Assembly (NCBI RefSeq): GCF_036880965.1
Contig: NZ_JBAJMV010000001.1
Coordinates: 1 to 64,000 of the forward strand
Length of the DNA stretch: 64,000 bases
Direction of reading: 5' to 3'
Source of the DNA: JAUASW01 sp036880965
GTDB lineage: Bacteria; Pseudomonadota; Gammaproteobacteria; Burkholderiales; Burkholderiaceae_C
Part shown: positions 33,626 to 42,093 of the stretch, piece after piece
Layout: every line of letters begins with the position of its first letter
How positions within the stretch are numbered: position 1 is the stretch's first letter
The notes under the pieces: model-generated
Told to the model about the DNA's origin: nothing
Databases searched by the model: none
Seen by the model: only the letters and a program-made list of their open reading frames with translations
Position numbers and translations under genes: made by a program

Positions 33626-33820
33626 TTACTTGCTGGCGGCAGCCGAAGCGGCGTCAGCAGCAGGAGCCGAAGCTTCCATGGCCGGAGCCGAAGCGACTTC
33701 CGAAGCAGCAGGAGCCGGTGCAGCGGCAGGAGCCGGTGCAGGAGCGGCTTCTTCCTTCTTGCCGCAAGCGGTCAGGGCAACAGCAGCCAGCAGGGAGGCC
33801 AACAGGATCGACTTTTTCAT
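33626..33820 (-). CDS. Small Ala/Pro-rich lipoprotein
   Basis: A 64-residue lipoprotein. MKKSILLASLLAAVALTAC is a full signal peptide with lipobox (Cys19). The mature 45 residues are GKKEE followed by a low-complexity run of Ala, Pro, Ser and Glu with no fold visible. Similar tiny lipoproteins are common in Burkholderiales and are of unknown function. The ATG at 33820 has an aggaa ribosome binding site six bases upstream; the GTG three bases earlier is less likely. Confidence 0.75.
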   Translation of the reverse strand: MKKSILLASLLAAVALTACGKKEEAAPAPAPAAAPAPAASEVASAPAMEASAPAADAASAAASK

Positions 33821-33976
33821 CACTTTTCCTCAGATCTGATTGACGAAGAACTAATTACCGGTAATTTTCGAAATGCCGGCGACTCGCGCAACCGGCACTT
33901 CCAAGAGCAAGGCATGGAAACCGCGAGCGCTTCCAACACCTAGCCGGCGATTGTAGCGGTTGTTTTTGGCACGACC

Positions 33977-34474
33977 TTAAAGTCCCAAGGTGCTGGCGGC
34001 AAAGGAGTCGCTTGAACGTTGCTCTATTGCATCAAACCACTGCCGACTGAGCAGCTCATCGCTGCGAACGCCAGCCATCGGTGCGCTGATCGCACCGCGC
34101 CAATTCTCGGCATCGAACAGGCGCACACAAGCAGCACCAGGCGCCAGCATCAGGCCTACCAGCTCGGCCCCGCTAAGCAGCTCGGCTTCGAAAGAACCGG
34201 CTGTGATCACATGACTCCAGGTGCGGCGCCATAGGACAAAACGAGGATGGCGCTGCTGAAGGGATTCAAACTGCGGTGCGAGGATGCGCAGGCGGCGATG
34301 CGGCCTGGCCCAGGCCGTCAGCAGGTCCAGCACGGCCGGCTCGGACAGGGGCCAGTGAAGGAAGTCCGCGTCCAGCCAGCAGAGCTCGCGCGCGCCCTGT
34401 TGCTCGGCACGGGCCAGGCCCTCCCGCAGTGCGGCTACAAAGCTCTCACGGCCGGTGAAGATGCCCATTTCCAT
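33977..34474 (-). CDS. Hypothetical protein
   Basis: About 165 residues, with no signal peptide or membrane segment. Recognisable features are ELCWLDADFLHWPLSEPAVLD, the RRLRILAPQFESLQQRHPRFVLWRR region and a C-terminal FDAIEQRSSDSFAASTLGL. A phospholipase-D-like N-terminal fold is possible, but no catalytic HKD is seen. It starts at ATG 34474, 29 bases downstream of the JmjC oxygenase gene on the same strand, and probably belongs to that operon. I cannot name a function; it is probably conserved in Burkholderiales, as neighbours of similar size occur there. Confidence 0.6.
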   Translation of the reverse strand: MEMGIFTGRESFVAALREGLARAEQQGARELCWLDADFLHWPLSEPAVLDLLTAWARPHRRLRILAPQFESLQQRHPRFVLWRRTWSHVITAGSFEAELLSGAELVGLMLAPGAACVRLFDAENWRGAISAPMAGVRSDELLSRQWFDAIEQRSSDSFAASTLGL

Positions 34475-34503
34475 CGTCTTGTGCCCTTGCAAGTCATCCA
34501 GCT

Positions 34504-35619
34504 TCAGACCGCTTGCACCCAGCCGTCGTCGCACCATTGCGCCAGCAGGTCGAGTGCGCCTTCGGACAGGCCCGCCACCTCGCGCGCGGCGAGTTCGCGG
34601 CTGTCGGCCAATTGACGCATCAACCGGAAGTCCTTGCCACTGGCGCGGTAGGACTCGCCGTTGATGAACACATGATCGGCGTCGTAGAGCATGCGGCTGC
34701 GGCGGTCCAGATGCACGCCCATGCCCTCGGACAGCGGCTCGCCAGGCTCGAAGAACACGCGCGGCTTGGGCTCGGTCAAGGCCTCGCCCAGCGCGCGTTC
34801 CAGCGCACGAGGTTCGTTCAGCGCCCGCTCGGCCGCGTCGCGTGCAAAGTTTTGCAAAGCCGTCGGGATCAGACCCGGATTGACAGTCGCCTCCTGCTTC
34901 GGATCGGCATACATGCGGTTGGCACGCGGCTCGTCCTCGTCATCCATCAGGCGCTGCAGCAGGTCCTGAGCCAGTTCGGCACGCCAGGGCGCGCGGAAGC
35001 CGACCGAGCAGGTCATGCAGTCGCCTCCCACGGCCACGCCGTCATGGGCCCAGCCCGGCGGCAGGTAGAGCATGTCGCCGGCCTCCAGCACGAACTCCTG
35101 CTCGTGCTTGAAATTGGCGATGATCTTCAGCGGCACGTCCTCGCGCATCACCGCATCCTTCTGCGCGCCGATGCGCCAGCGGCGACGGCCGGCCACCTGG
35201 ATCAGGAAGACGTCGTAGGAATCGAAATGCGGGCCGACGCCGCCGCCATCGCTGGCGTAGGAAATCATCAGGTCGTCCAGCCGCGCCTCGGGGCCGAAGC
35301 GGAATTGGTCCAGCAGCTGGCGCGCCGCGCCAGAGTGCTGCTCCAGGCCTTGCACCAGCAACGTCCAGCCCGGCTTGCTGAAAGGTGGAAGCTTGGGCGT
35401 GGGGCCCTGCTTCAGCACCCAGCGCCCATCGAAGGCGGTGACCAGGCGCGACTCGACGTCTTCGTCGGCGGCCAGCGCGACCAATTGCATGCGGTCAACC
35501 GGCGGAACGACGCCGGGCAGGGCCTGTCGCACCAGCAGTGGTTGTTTTTGCCAGTGGCGACGCATGAACTGCTCGGGCGAGAGGCCGCCCAGCAGCGCGG
35601 TGTTTGCGGTGATGTCCAT
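34504..35619 (-). CDS. JmjC/cupin-fold oxygenase, RoxA (YcfD)-like
   Basis: A 371-residue Fe(II)/2-oxoglutarate oxygenase. The iron site is seen in GPHFDSYDVFLIQ (His-x-Asp) with the distal His in LPPGWAHDGVAVG. RRRWRIG and MLYLPPGW match the RoxA group, which hydroxylates an Arg of ribosomal protein L16. The N-terminal FMRRHWQKQPLLVRQA is also diagnostic. The start at 35619 (MDITANTALLGG) is chosen because upstream codons lie over the divergent slyD-like promoter. The unknown 33977-34474 gene follows. Confidence 0.87.
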   Translation of the reverse strand: MDITANTALLGGLSPEQFMRRHWQKQPLLVRQALPGVVPPVDRMQLVALAADEDVESRLVTAFDGRWVLKQGPTPKLPPFSKPGWTLLVQGLEQHSGAARQLLDQFRFGPEARLDDLMISYASDGGGVGPHFDSYDVFLIQVAGRRRWRIGAQKDAVMREDVPLKIIANFKHEQEFVLEAGDMLYLPPGWAHDGVAVGGDCMTCSVGFRAPWRAELAQDLLQRLMDDEDEPRANRMYADPKQEATVNPGLIPTALQNFARDAAERALNEPRALERALGEALTEPKPRVFFEPGEPLSEGMGVHLDRRSRMLYDADHVFINGESYRASGKDFRLMRQLADSRELAAREVAGLSEGALDLLAQWCDDGWVQAV

Positions 35620-35676
35620 GTTGGCATTCTGCCGTGCAGGCAGCGGGCCGGGCGGCGTCAATGAGACAATCCGGCG

Positions 35677-36201
35677 ATGCAAATTTCCGCCCCCTGCGTG
35701 GTCTCCCTGAGCTGGAGACTGGAAGACGCCCAAGGTCAGCTGATCGACGAGCTGGCCGAGCCGCTTGAGTTTTTCTATGGTGGCCAGGACCTGTTCACCA
35801 AGGTCGAAGAAGCCATTGATGGCCAGGAAGCCGGCTTTGAAGCCAGCGTGGCCCTGGAACCCGAAGACGCCTTTGGCGACTACGACTCGGGCCTCGTGTG
35901 CTTCGAATCACGCACGCTGATGCCCGAGAACGTGGCCATCGGCATGCAGTTCGAAGGCATGCCCGAAGGCGCCGCCACCGAGAACATGCCCCAGGAAGCC
36001 ATCTACACCGTCACCGAGGTCTACCCCGAGCATGTGGTGCTGGACGGCAACCATCCGCTCGCCGGCATCGGTCTGCGCATGTACCTGAAGGTGCGCGACG
36101 TGCGGGAAGCCACCGAGGAAGAACTCGAAGCCGGCTCGATCGGCGAGCCGGTGTTCAGCCTGGTGACGAACGGCGCGCCTCCCGACGAGCCGTTGCACTA
36201 A
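35677..36201 (+). CDS. FKBP-type peptidyl-prolyl isomerase, SlyD-like
   Basis: A 174-residue cytosolic isomerase and chaperone. The FKBP core is interrupted by an IF (insert-in-flap) domain, as in SlyD: VSLSWRLEDAQGQLIDEL, FFYGGQDLFTKVEEAIDG, ALEPEDAFGDYD, then YTVTEVYPEHVVLDGNHPLAG. The His-rich metal-binding tail of E. coli SlyD is absent, so nickel handling is unlikely. Transcribed divergently from the RoxA-like gene; its end faces dut. Confidence 0.9.
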   Translation: MQISAPCVVSLSWRLEDAQGQLIDELAEPLEFFYGGQDLFTKVEEAIDGQEAGFEASVALEPEDAFGDYDSGLVCFESRTLMPENVAIGMQFEGMPEGAATENMPQEAIYTVTEVYPEHVVLDGNHPLAGIGLRMYLKVRDVREATEEELEAGSIGEPVFSLVTNGAPPDEPLH

Positions 36202-36207
36202 GGATTT

Positions 36208-36666
36208 TCAGGCTTTGCCTGTGGAGCCGAAGCCGCCTTCACCACGTTCTGACGCGTCGAAATCATCGACGCGGCGGAACGTGGCCTGCACCACAGGCAC
36301 CAGTACGAGCTGCGCAATCCGCTCCATCGGGTTGATCACGAAGGGGGTCTGGCCCCGGTTCCAGCAACTGACCATCAGTTGCCCCTGGTAGTCGCTGTCG
36401 ATCAACCCCACGAGGTTACCGAGCACGATGCCATGCTTGTGGCCCAGGCCCGAGCGCGGCAGGATGAGGGCGGCCAGGCCCGGGTCGCCGATGTGAATCG
36501 CGAGGCCCGTCGGGATCAGCGTGGTCTGCCCTGGCTCCAGGGTAATCGCCTCGTCCAGGCAGGCGCGCAGGTCCAGGCCGGCGCTGCCGGGGGTTGCGTA
36601 GGCGGGCAAATTGGAAATCGGCTCGGCCATGCGGGCGTCGAGCACTTTCAGGTCGATGGTCGTCAT
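36208..36666 (-). CDS. dut: dUTP diphosphatase
   Basis: Hydrolyses dUTP to dUMP, keeping uracil out of DNA and supplying thymidylate synthesis. 152 residues, trimeric type. The five motifs are present: GSAGLDLRA, PRSGLGHKHG, GNLVGLIDSDYQG, ERIAQLVLVP and the C-terminal arm RGEGGFGSTG. Its start overlaps the coaBC stop by four bases (ATGA), a linkage usual in proteobacteria. Confidence 0.96.
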   Translation of the reverse strand: MTTIDLKVLDARMAEPISNLPAYATPGSAGLDLRACLDEAITLEPGQTTLIPTGLAIHIGDPGLAALILPRSGLGHKHGIVLGNLVGLIDSDYQGQLMVSCWNRGQTPFVINPMERIAQLVLVPVVQATFRRVDDFDASERGEGGFGSTGKA

Positions 36667-37892
36667 TGGGTTGAAACTTGCGTGGAGAGTCGAGCGGCGA
36701 TCTCGCGAACCAGTTCGCGGGCCAGGCTCAGCTTGTCATTGTGGGGAATTTCGCGTGCACCGCTGGCATCGATCAGCAGCAAGGCGTTGTCGTCGCGGCC
36801 GAAGGTGGCCGGGCCGAGATTGCCGACGATCAGCGGTATGTTCTTGCGCAGCCGCTTGTCGCTGGCGTGCTTGAGAAGATCCTGACTCTCGGCCGCAAAG
36901 CCGACGCAATAGGGGCGATCTTTCAAGGCCGCCACCGAGGCCAGGATGTCGGCGTTCTCGGTCATCGCAATGCTGGGCGCTGCGCCGGAGCCATCCTTCT
37001 TGATCTTGTGTTCGGCGCTCATCGCCGGCCGCCAGTCGGCAACGGCGGCAGTCGCAACAAACACGTCATGACGCGGTGCGCTGGGCAGCACCGCATCAAA
37101 CATCTGTTGCGCTGATTGCACATCGATGCGGCGCACGCCACGCGGCGTCGGCAAGTGCACCGGGCCCGCGACCAGCGTGACTTCGGCGCCGGCTTCGCGC
37201 GCCGCTCGCGCGATGGCAAAGCCCATCTTTCCGCTGGAGAGATTCGTGATGCCGCGCACCGGATCGATGGCCTCGAAGGTCGGACCCGCCGTGATCAAGA
37301 GCTTCTTGCCGGCCAGCAGCTTTGGCTGGAAAAAGGCAATCACCTCGTCCAGCAGCTCCGTCGCTTCCAGCATGCGGCCGTCGCCGATTTCGCCGCAGGC
37401 CTGGTCGCCATTGCCTGGGCCGAGGATGGTGGCACCATCGGCAACGATCTGCGCCAGATTGCGCTGCGTGGCCGGGTGCGACCACATCTCGCGGTTCATC
37501 GCAGGAGCCACCAGCAAGGGGCAGCGTTCAATCGGCCGCGCCAGCGCGGTCAGGCTCAGCAGCTCGTCCGCCCTGCCCTGCGCCAGCTTGGCAATGAAGT
37601 CGGCACTTGCCGGCGCGATCAACATCACGTCCGCTTCGCGGCTGGCATTGATGTGCGCCATGTTGTTGGGCTCGCGCGCATCCCACTGGCTGGTCAGCAC
37701 CGGGCGGTTGGAGAGCGCCTGCAAGGTCACCGCAGTGATGAACTGCTCGGCCGCCTCGGTCATCACAACCTGCACGCTGGCGCCGGCCTTGGTGAGGAGT
37801 CGGACAAGCTCGGCCGACTTGTAGCAGGCAATGCCGCCGGAGAGGCCCAGCAGGACATGCCTGCCGGCGAGTGGGAGCGTGGGTTCAGCCAT
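36663..37892 (-). CDS. coaBC: Bifunctional phosphopantothenoylcysteine decarboxylase/synthetase
   Basis: Joins cysteine to phosphopantothenate (CoaB) and decarboxylates the product with FMN (CoaC), two steps of coenzyme A synthesis. 409 residues. The CoaC part has LGLSGGIACYKS, the catalytic His in NNMAHINASREAD, and APAMNREMWSHPA. The CoaB part begins at LLITAGPTFEAIDPVRGITN, followed by SSGKMGFAIA. The start at 37892 (MAEPTLPLAGRH) is the family start; eight further codons upstream are possible. The gene overlaps dut. Confidence 0.95.
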   Translation of the reverse strand: MAEPTLPLAGRHVLLGLSGGIACYKSAELVRLLTKAGASVQVVMTEAAEQFITAVTLQALSNRPVLTSQWDAREPNNMAHINASREADVMLIAPASADFIAKLAQGRADELLSLTALARPIERCPLLVAPAMNREMWSHPATQRNLAQIVADGATILGPGNGDQACGEIGDGRMLEATELLDEVIAFFQPKLLAGKKLLITAGPTFEAIDPVRGITNLSSGKMGFAIARAAREAGAEVTLVAGPVHLPTPRGVRRIDVQSAQQMFDAVLPSAPRHDVFVATAAVADWRPAMSAEHKIKKDGSGAAPSIAMTENADILASVAALKDRPYCVGFAAESQDLLKHASDKRLRKNIPLIVGNLGPATFGRDDNALLLIDASGAREIPHNDKLSLARELVREIAARLSTQVSTQ

Positions 37893-37925
37893 GAGGCCGG
37901 ACTCTATCAGCGGCAACGGCCTGAT

Positions 37926-38666
37926 TCAGCGGCGCTTGAACACCAGGTCCCAGACCCCGTGGCCCAGCTTGATGCCGCGGTTCTCGAACTTGGTCAGCGG
38001 GCGGTAGGCCGGCTTTTCGGCGAAGCCTGCACTTCCAGCCTCGGCTGTATTCTGCAAGGCCGGTTCGGCGCTCAATACGTCGAGCATCTGCTGGGCATAG
38101 GGCTCCCAGTCGGTGGCGCAATGCAGGTAGCCGCCGGGCGCCAGGTAGTTGACCAGCTTGGCCACAAAAGGCGCCTGGATCAGCCGGCGCTTGTTGTGAC
38201 GCTTCTTGTGCCACGGGTCGGGGAAGAAGATGTGCATGCCGGCCAGCGAGCCGGGCTGGATCATGTGCTCCAGCACCTCGACGGCGTCGTGCTGGAAGAT
38301 GCGGATGTTCTCGAGCTTCTGCTCGCCAATCAGCTTCAGGAGCGCGCCCACGCCGGGCTCGTGCACCTCGCAGCCGATGAAATCGACATCGGGCAAGGTC
38401 GTGGCGATCTGCGCCGTGGCGGCGCCCATGCCGAAGCCGATCTCGAACACCACCGGCGCGCTGCGGCCGAACAGTTCGGCCGGCTTCACCAGCTCCTGCT
38501 TGAAGGGCAAGACGAAGCGCGGGCCCAGCTCGGCCAGCGCACGCGTCTGGCCCGTGCCCATGCGGCCAGGGCGCACGACAAAGCTCTTGATCGGACGATG
38601 CTTGGACTTGTCGGTCTCCTCCGGCGGGACGGTAGGGACGGGCTGATCGGACGGGTCGGCAGGCAT
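37926..38666 (-). CDS. trmB: tRNA (guanine-N7-)-methyltransferase
   Basis: Methylates G46 of tRNA variable loops using SAM. 246 residues. The SAM site is VFEIGFGMGAATAQIA, followed by DFIGCEVHEPG, IFFPDPWHKKRHNKRR and the C-terminal TKFENRG motif, all diagnostic. The first 30 residues are a proline-rich polar extension. It lies downstream of deoA on the same strand with a 32-base gap, so it may be partly read through from the nucleoside operon. Confidence 0.94.
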   Translation of the reverse strand: MPADPSDQPVPTVPPEETDKSKHRPIKSFVVRPGRMGTGQTRALAELGPRFVLPFKQELVKPAELFGRSAPVVFEIGFGMGAATAQIATTLPDVDFIGCEVHEPGVGALLKLIGEQKLENIRIFQHDAVEVLEHMIQPGSLAGMHIFFPDPWHKKRHNKRRLIQAPFVAKLVNYLAPGGYLHCATDWEPYAQQMLDVLSAEPALQNTAEAGSAGFAEKPAYRPLTKFENRGIKLGHGVWDLVFKRR

Positions 38667-38698
38667 GGGAACTCGAAAACGGAAACAGGGCCGGCAGT

Positions 38699-40015
38699 TT
38701 AGCCAACCACACCCATGACGATGGGCGTGGCAGCCACGGCCTCGTCAGACAGCAGGCAGGCCTTCTGCACCACAGCCACGGCGCGCTCGGCCGCGGCCTG
38801 GTCTGCCGCATGCACCATGGCAATGGGCTCGCCGGCAGCCAGCTGGTCACCGAGATGACGGAAGTTGCTGAAGCCGACACTCATGTCGATGCTGTCGCTG
38901 GCCTGGCGACGGCCACCGCCAAGCTCGACGACCGCCAGGCCGATGTCGCGGGTGCTGACCGACTGCAGGAAACCGGCACGCGATGCGGGCACCGGCAGGA
39001 TCACCGAGGCCTTGGCCAGATAGTTGTCCGGCTTGTCCATCAGATCAACCGGGCCGCCAAGTGCGGCCACCATCTTCGCGAACTTCTCGGCCGCCGCACC
39101 GCTGTCCAATGCAGCCTGCAGCTTGATGCGCGCGGCAGCCGTGTCGGTGGCCAGGCCGCCGAGCACCAGCATCTCGGCGCACAGCGCCAGCGTCACCTCA
39201 TGCAGGCGCGGCTCGCGCGCCTCGCCGCGCAGATAGGCGATCGTCTCGCGGATCTCGATCGCGTTGCCGGCGTCGAAGCCGAGCACCTCGTTCATGTCGG
39301 TGATCAGGGCGCGGACCTTCAGGCCAGCGCCGCTGCCGACGGCAACGATGCTCTCCGCCAGCTCCTGCGCCATCTCGCGGGTGTCGCAGAAGGCGCCGTT
39401 GCCGCACTTGATGTCCATGGCCAGCCCCTCGAGGCCGGCGGCCAGCTTCTTGGAGAGGATGCTGGCGGTGATCAGCGGCACGCTCTCGACCGTGGCGGTC
39501 ACGTCGCGCGTGGCGTAAAAGCGCTTGTCAGCCGGGGCCAGGTCGCCCGTCTGGCCAATGATGGCGCAGCCCAGCGTGCGGACGATACGGTCAAAATCTT
39601 CTGGCGCCGGCGTGACACGATAGCCGGGTATGGCTTCGAGCTTGTCCACCGTGCCGCCGGTGTGGCCAAGGCCGCGGCCGGCAATCATCGGCACATAGCC
39701 ACCGCAGGCCGCCACCATGGGCGCCAGCATCAGGCTGACCTTGTCGCCGACGCCGCCGCTGGAATGCTTGTCCAGCACCGGGCCGGGCATGTCGGGCCAG
39801 CGCATCACGCGGCCGGAATTCATCATCGCGCGGGTCAAGACGACCGCTTCATCGCGACCCATGCCACGCAGGAACACGGCCATGCCGAGGGCCGCCACCT
39901 GGCCTTCGCTCCAACTGCCATCGACCAGGCCGCGCACGAAGTTCTGGATCTGCGCCTCGTTCAGCGCATGACCGTCGCGCTTGGCGCGGATGATTTCTTG
40001 GGCCAGCATGGGCAA
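38699..40015 (-). CDS. deoA: Thymidine phosphorylase
   Basis: Phosphorolyses thymidine and deoxyuridine to base and deoxyribose-1-phosphate. 438 residues, as in E. coli DeoA. Conserved blocks are DKHSSGGVGDKVSLML (the phosphate loop), GRGLGHTGGTVDKLE and DIKCGNGAFC. Last gene of the nucleoside uptake and salvage operon, after deoC. Complete and typical. Confidence 0.95.
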   Translation of the reverse strand: MPMLAQEIIRAKRDGHALNEAQIQNFVRGLVDGSWSEGQVAALGMAVFLRGMGRDEAVVLTRAMMNSGRVMRWPDMPGPVLDKHSSGGVGDKVSLMLAPMVAACGGYVPMIAGRGLGHTGGTVDKLEAIPGYRVTPAPEDFDRIVRTLGCAIIGQTGDLAPADKRFYATRDVTATVESVPLITASILSKKLAAGLEGLAMDIKCGNGAFCDTREMAQELAESIVAVGSGAGLKVRALITDMNEVLGFDAGNAIEIRETIAYLRGEAREPRLHEVTLALCAEMLVLGGLATDTAAARIKLQAALDSGAAAEKFAKMVAALGGPVDLMDKPDNYLAKASVILPVPASRAGFLQSVSTRDIGLAVVELGGGRRQASDSIDMSVGFSNFRHLGDQLAAGEPIAMVHAADQAAAERAVAVVQKACLLSDEAVAATPIVMGVVG

Positions 40016-40031
40016 CCTGCTTTTCTCTTCT

Positions 40032-40793
40032 TCAATAACTGCCAGTGGACGCAGCTGCGGACTGACCCGACAACTGCGCCTCGATGTCGTTCAGCAGGCC
40101 GCTGGCGCCGAAGCGGAAACGCCCCGGCTGCACGGCGTCTGCACCCAGCTTGGCGGCGGCGAGCTCGATATAGGCCGCTGCATCGGCCACCGTCCGGATG
40201 CCGCCACTGGCCTTGAAGCCGGCGTTGGCGAGGCCACTGGCCTGGATCTCGTGCAGCATCACGGCCGCCGCTTCGAGCGTGGCCGAGACCGGTGTCTTGC
40301 CGGTGCTGGTCTTCACAAAATCGGCACCGGCCATCAGTGCCAGGCGCGTGGCCTCGGCGATCAGCTCGGGCGTCTTCAGCTCGCCGCTTTCGATGATCAC
40401 CTTCAAGGTGAGCGGGCGACTGGCGTGGCGAACCTCGGAGAGGAACTCAGCCACTTCGCTGCCCTCGCCAGCGATCAAGGCCTTGTAGGGCAGCACCACG
40501 TCGACCTCATCGCCACCGGCTTGCGCGATGGCTTCGACATCGGCCAACGCGCGGGCGACGTTCAACTCGCCATCGGGGAAGTCGGCCACGGCCGCGACCT
40601 TGATGGTCTGGGGCAGCAGCGAGCGGGCCTGCGCCACGAAGCGCGGCCAGACGCAGACGGCTGCCACCGAGCCATGCGCCGTTTGCGCGCGGCGGCACAA
40701 GGCCTCGATATCGGAGCTGGTGTCGCCGTCGTTCAGGCTGGTCAGGTCCAGGCATTGCAGCGCCAGGCGCGCTGCTTGCTCAAGCGTTGTCAC
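40032..40793 (-). CDS. deoC: Deoxyribose-phosphate aldolase
   Basis: Splits deoxyribose-5-phosphate to acetaldehyde and glyceraldehyde-3-phosphate. 253 residues. The aldolase signatures are present: ARAL with GGDEVDVVLPY, KVIIESGEL, and ADFVKTSTGKTPVSATLEA with the Schiff-base Lys, then KASGGIRTVADAAAYIELAAAKLGA. It follows the nucleoside phosphorylase by two bases and precedes deoA, so deoxynucleosides imported by the operon can be fed into glycolysis. Confidence 0.95.
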   Translation of the reverse strand: MTTLEQAARLALQCLDLTSLNDGDTSSDIEALCRRAQTAHGSVAAVCVWPRFVAQARSLLPQTIKVAAVADFPDGELNVARALADVEAIAQAGGDEVDVVLPYKALIAGEGSEVAEFLSEVRHASRPLTLKVIIESGELKTPELIAEATRLALMAGADFVKTSTGKTPVSATLEAAAVMLHEIQASGLANAGFKASGGIRTVADAAAYIELAAAKLGADAVQPGRFRFGASGLLNDIEAQLSGQSAAASTGSY

Positions 40794-40795
40794 GA

Positions 40796-41641
40796 TCAGG
40801 CCTTCAGCGATTCCAGCTTGGCGAGGCTGCTGATCACAGCGGCCAGGAAGGACGAGGCGCGCTCGCCCGAGGCTTGCGCCTGCTGCAGCGTCAGCGCATG
40901 CGTCAACGCCTCGGCAGACAGGCCGGCGGCCATATTGGTCATCAGGGCGAGGCCCATCACGCGCAGGCCGGCATGGCGGGCCAGAATGGTTTCAGGCACG
41001 GTGCTCATGCCCACGGCGTCGGCACCCCAGGCGGCAAACATGCGGATCTCGGCCGGCGTCTCGAACTGCGGGCCGACAGCCCAGCAATACGTGCCCTCGC
41101 CCAGCATCAGGTTCTGCGCTTGCGCGATCTTCTTGGCGTGCTGGCGCAGCTCGAGGTCGTAGGCCGTGCTCATGTCCACGAAACGCTCGCTGCCGGCTTC
41201 GCCGATCAGGGGCGAGCGCTGCGGTGCATTGATGTGATCGGCAATCAGCATCAGGCTGCCCGGCGGCGTGTGCGCGCGCAGCGAGCCCGAGGCATTGGTC
41301 TGGATCACGACCTGCACGCCCCAGCGCTTCAGGCTGCGCAAGGCGCCGGCCATGCCGGTGCAGTCGCCGCTCTCATAGGTGTGGGCGCGGCCGCGCAGCA
41401 TCACCACGGCCTGCTCGCCAATCTTGCCGACGACGATCTCGTTCACATGGCCTTCGACCTTGGGCTGCGGGAAAGCCGACAGCTCGGTGTACGCCAGATG
41501 CTTGGCTTCCTGAACATGGCTGACGGCCCCGGCCCAGCCGGAGCCCAGCACCACGGCAACGGCCGGTGCAGCACCGAACAGCGAGTTCAGCTTGGCCACG
41601 GTCTCGGCGATCTTGGGTTCGAGGGTCTTGTTGTCGATCAT
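40796..41641 (-). CDS. Purine-nucleoside phosphorylase, trimeric type
   Basis: Phosphorolyses purine nucleosides to base and (deoxy)ribose-1-phosphate. 281 residues, of the trimeric (class II, PunA/XapA-like) type, not hexameric DeoD. Diagnostic blocks are VLGSGWAGAV (phosphate), GRAHTYESGD, TNASGSL, YCWAVGPQFETPAEIRMF and GADAVGMSTVPE. The gene sits between cdd and deoC. The exact base preference (guanosine/inosine or also xanthosine) cannot be told. Confidence 0.92.
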   Translation of the reverse strand: MIDNKTLEPKIAETVAKLNSLFGAAPAVAVVLGSGWAGAVSHVQEAKHLAYTELSAFPQPKVEGHVNEIVVGKIGEQAVVMLRGRAHTYESGDCTGMAGALRSLKRWGVQVVIQTNASGSLRAHTPPGSLMLIADHINAPQRSPLIGEAGSERFVDMSTAYDLELRQHAKKIAQAQNLMLGEGTYCWAVGPQFETPAEIRMFAAWGADAVGMSTVPETILARHAGLRVMGLALMTNMAAGLSAEALTHALTLQQAQASGERASSFLAAVISSLAKLESLKA

Positions 41642-41666
41642 TCTTGTTCTCCTGATGAAGGTGGGC

Positions 41667-42083
41667 TCAGAGCTTCAGATGCTCGGGGCCGAAACTGAAG
41701 GGCAGCAGGTCGTCCAGCGTCCATTGCTGCTGGATGCCGCGCGGGTCGCCGGCGATGATGAACAGGTCCGGCCCGCCGAACTCGCGCAGCTTTTGCCGGC
41801 AACCGCCGCAGGGCGTGATGATGTCGGGGCCCGGGCCGGTGACCAGCACCGCCTTGACGCTGCGACCGCCCGCCATCAGCATCGCGCCCAGGGCCGTGGT
41901 CTCGGCGCACCAGCCTTGAGGATAGGCGGCGTTTTCAATATTGGCACCCACGTGGATGCGACCCTGCTCGTCCAGCACGGCAGCGCCGACAGCGTACTTC
42001 GAGTACGGCGAATGCGAATGCTGGCGTGCGCCCAGCGAGGCGGCCAGCAGTTGCTGCCGCAGCGCGTCAGAGATTTCGAACAT
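41667..42083 (-). CDS. cdd: Cytidine deaminase
   Basis: Converts cytidine and deoxycytidine to uridine forms. A 138-residue tetrameric-type enzyme. The zinc site is complete: GANIENAAYPQGWCAETTAL (Cys and the catalytic Glu) and PCGGCRQKL (two Cys). It follows the second ABC permease by about ten bases and feeds uridine and deoxyuridine to the phosphorylases downstream. Confidence 0.95.
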   Translation of the reverse strand: MFEISDALRQQLLAASLGARQHSHSPYSKYAVGAAVLDEQGRIHVGANIENAAYPQGWCAETTALGAMLMAGGRSVKAVLVTGPGPDIITPCGGCRQKLREFGGPDLFIIAGDPRGIQQQWTLDDLLPFSFGPEHLKL

Positions 42084-42093
42084 CAGCTTTCTT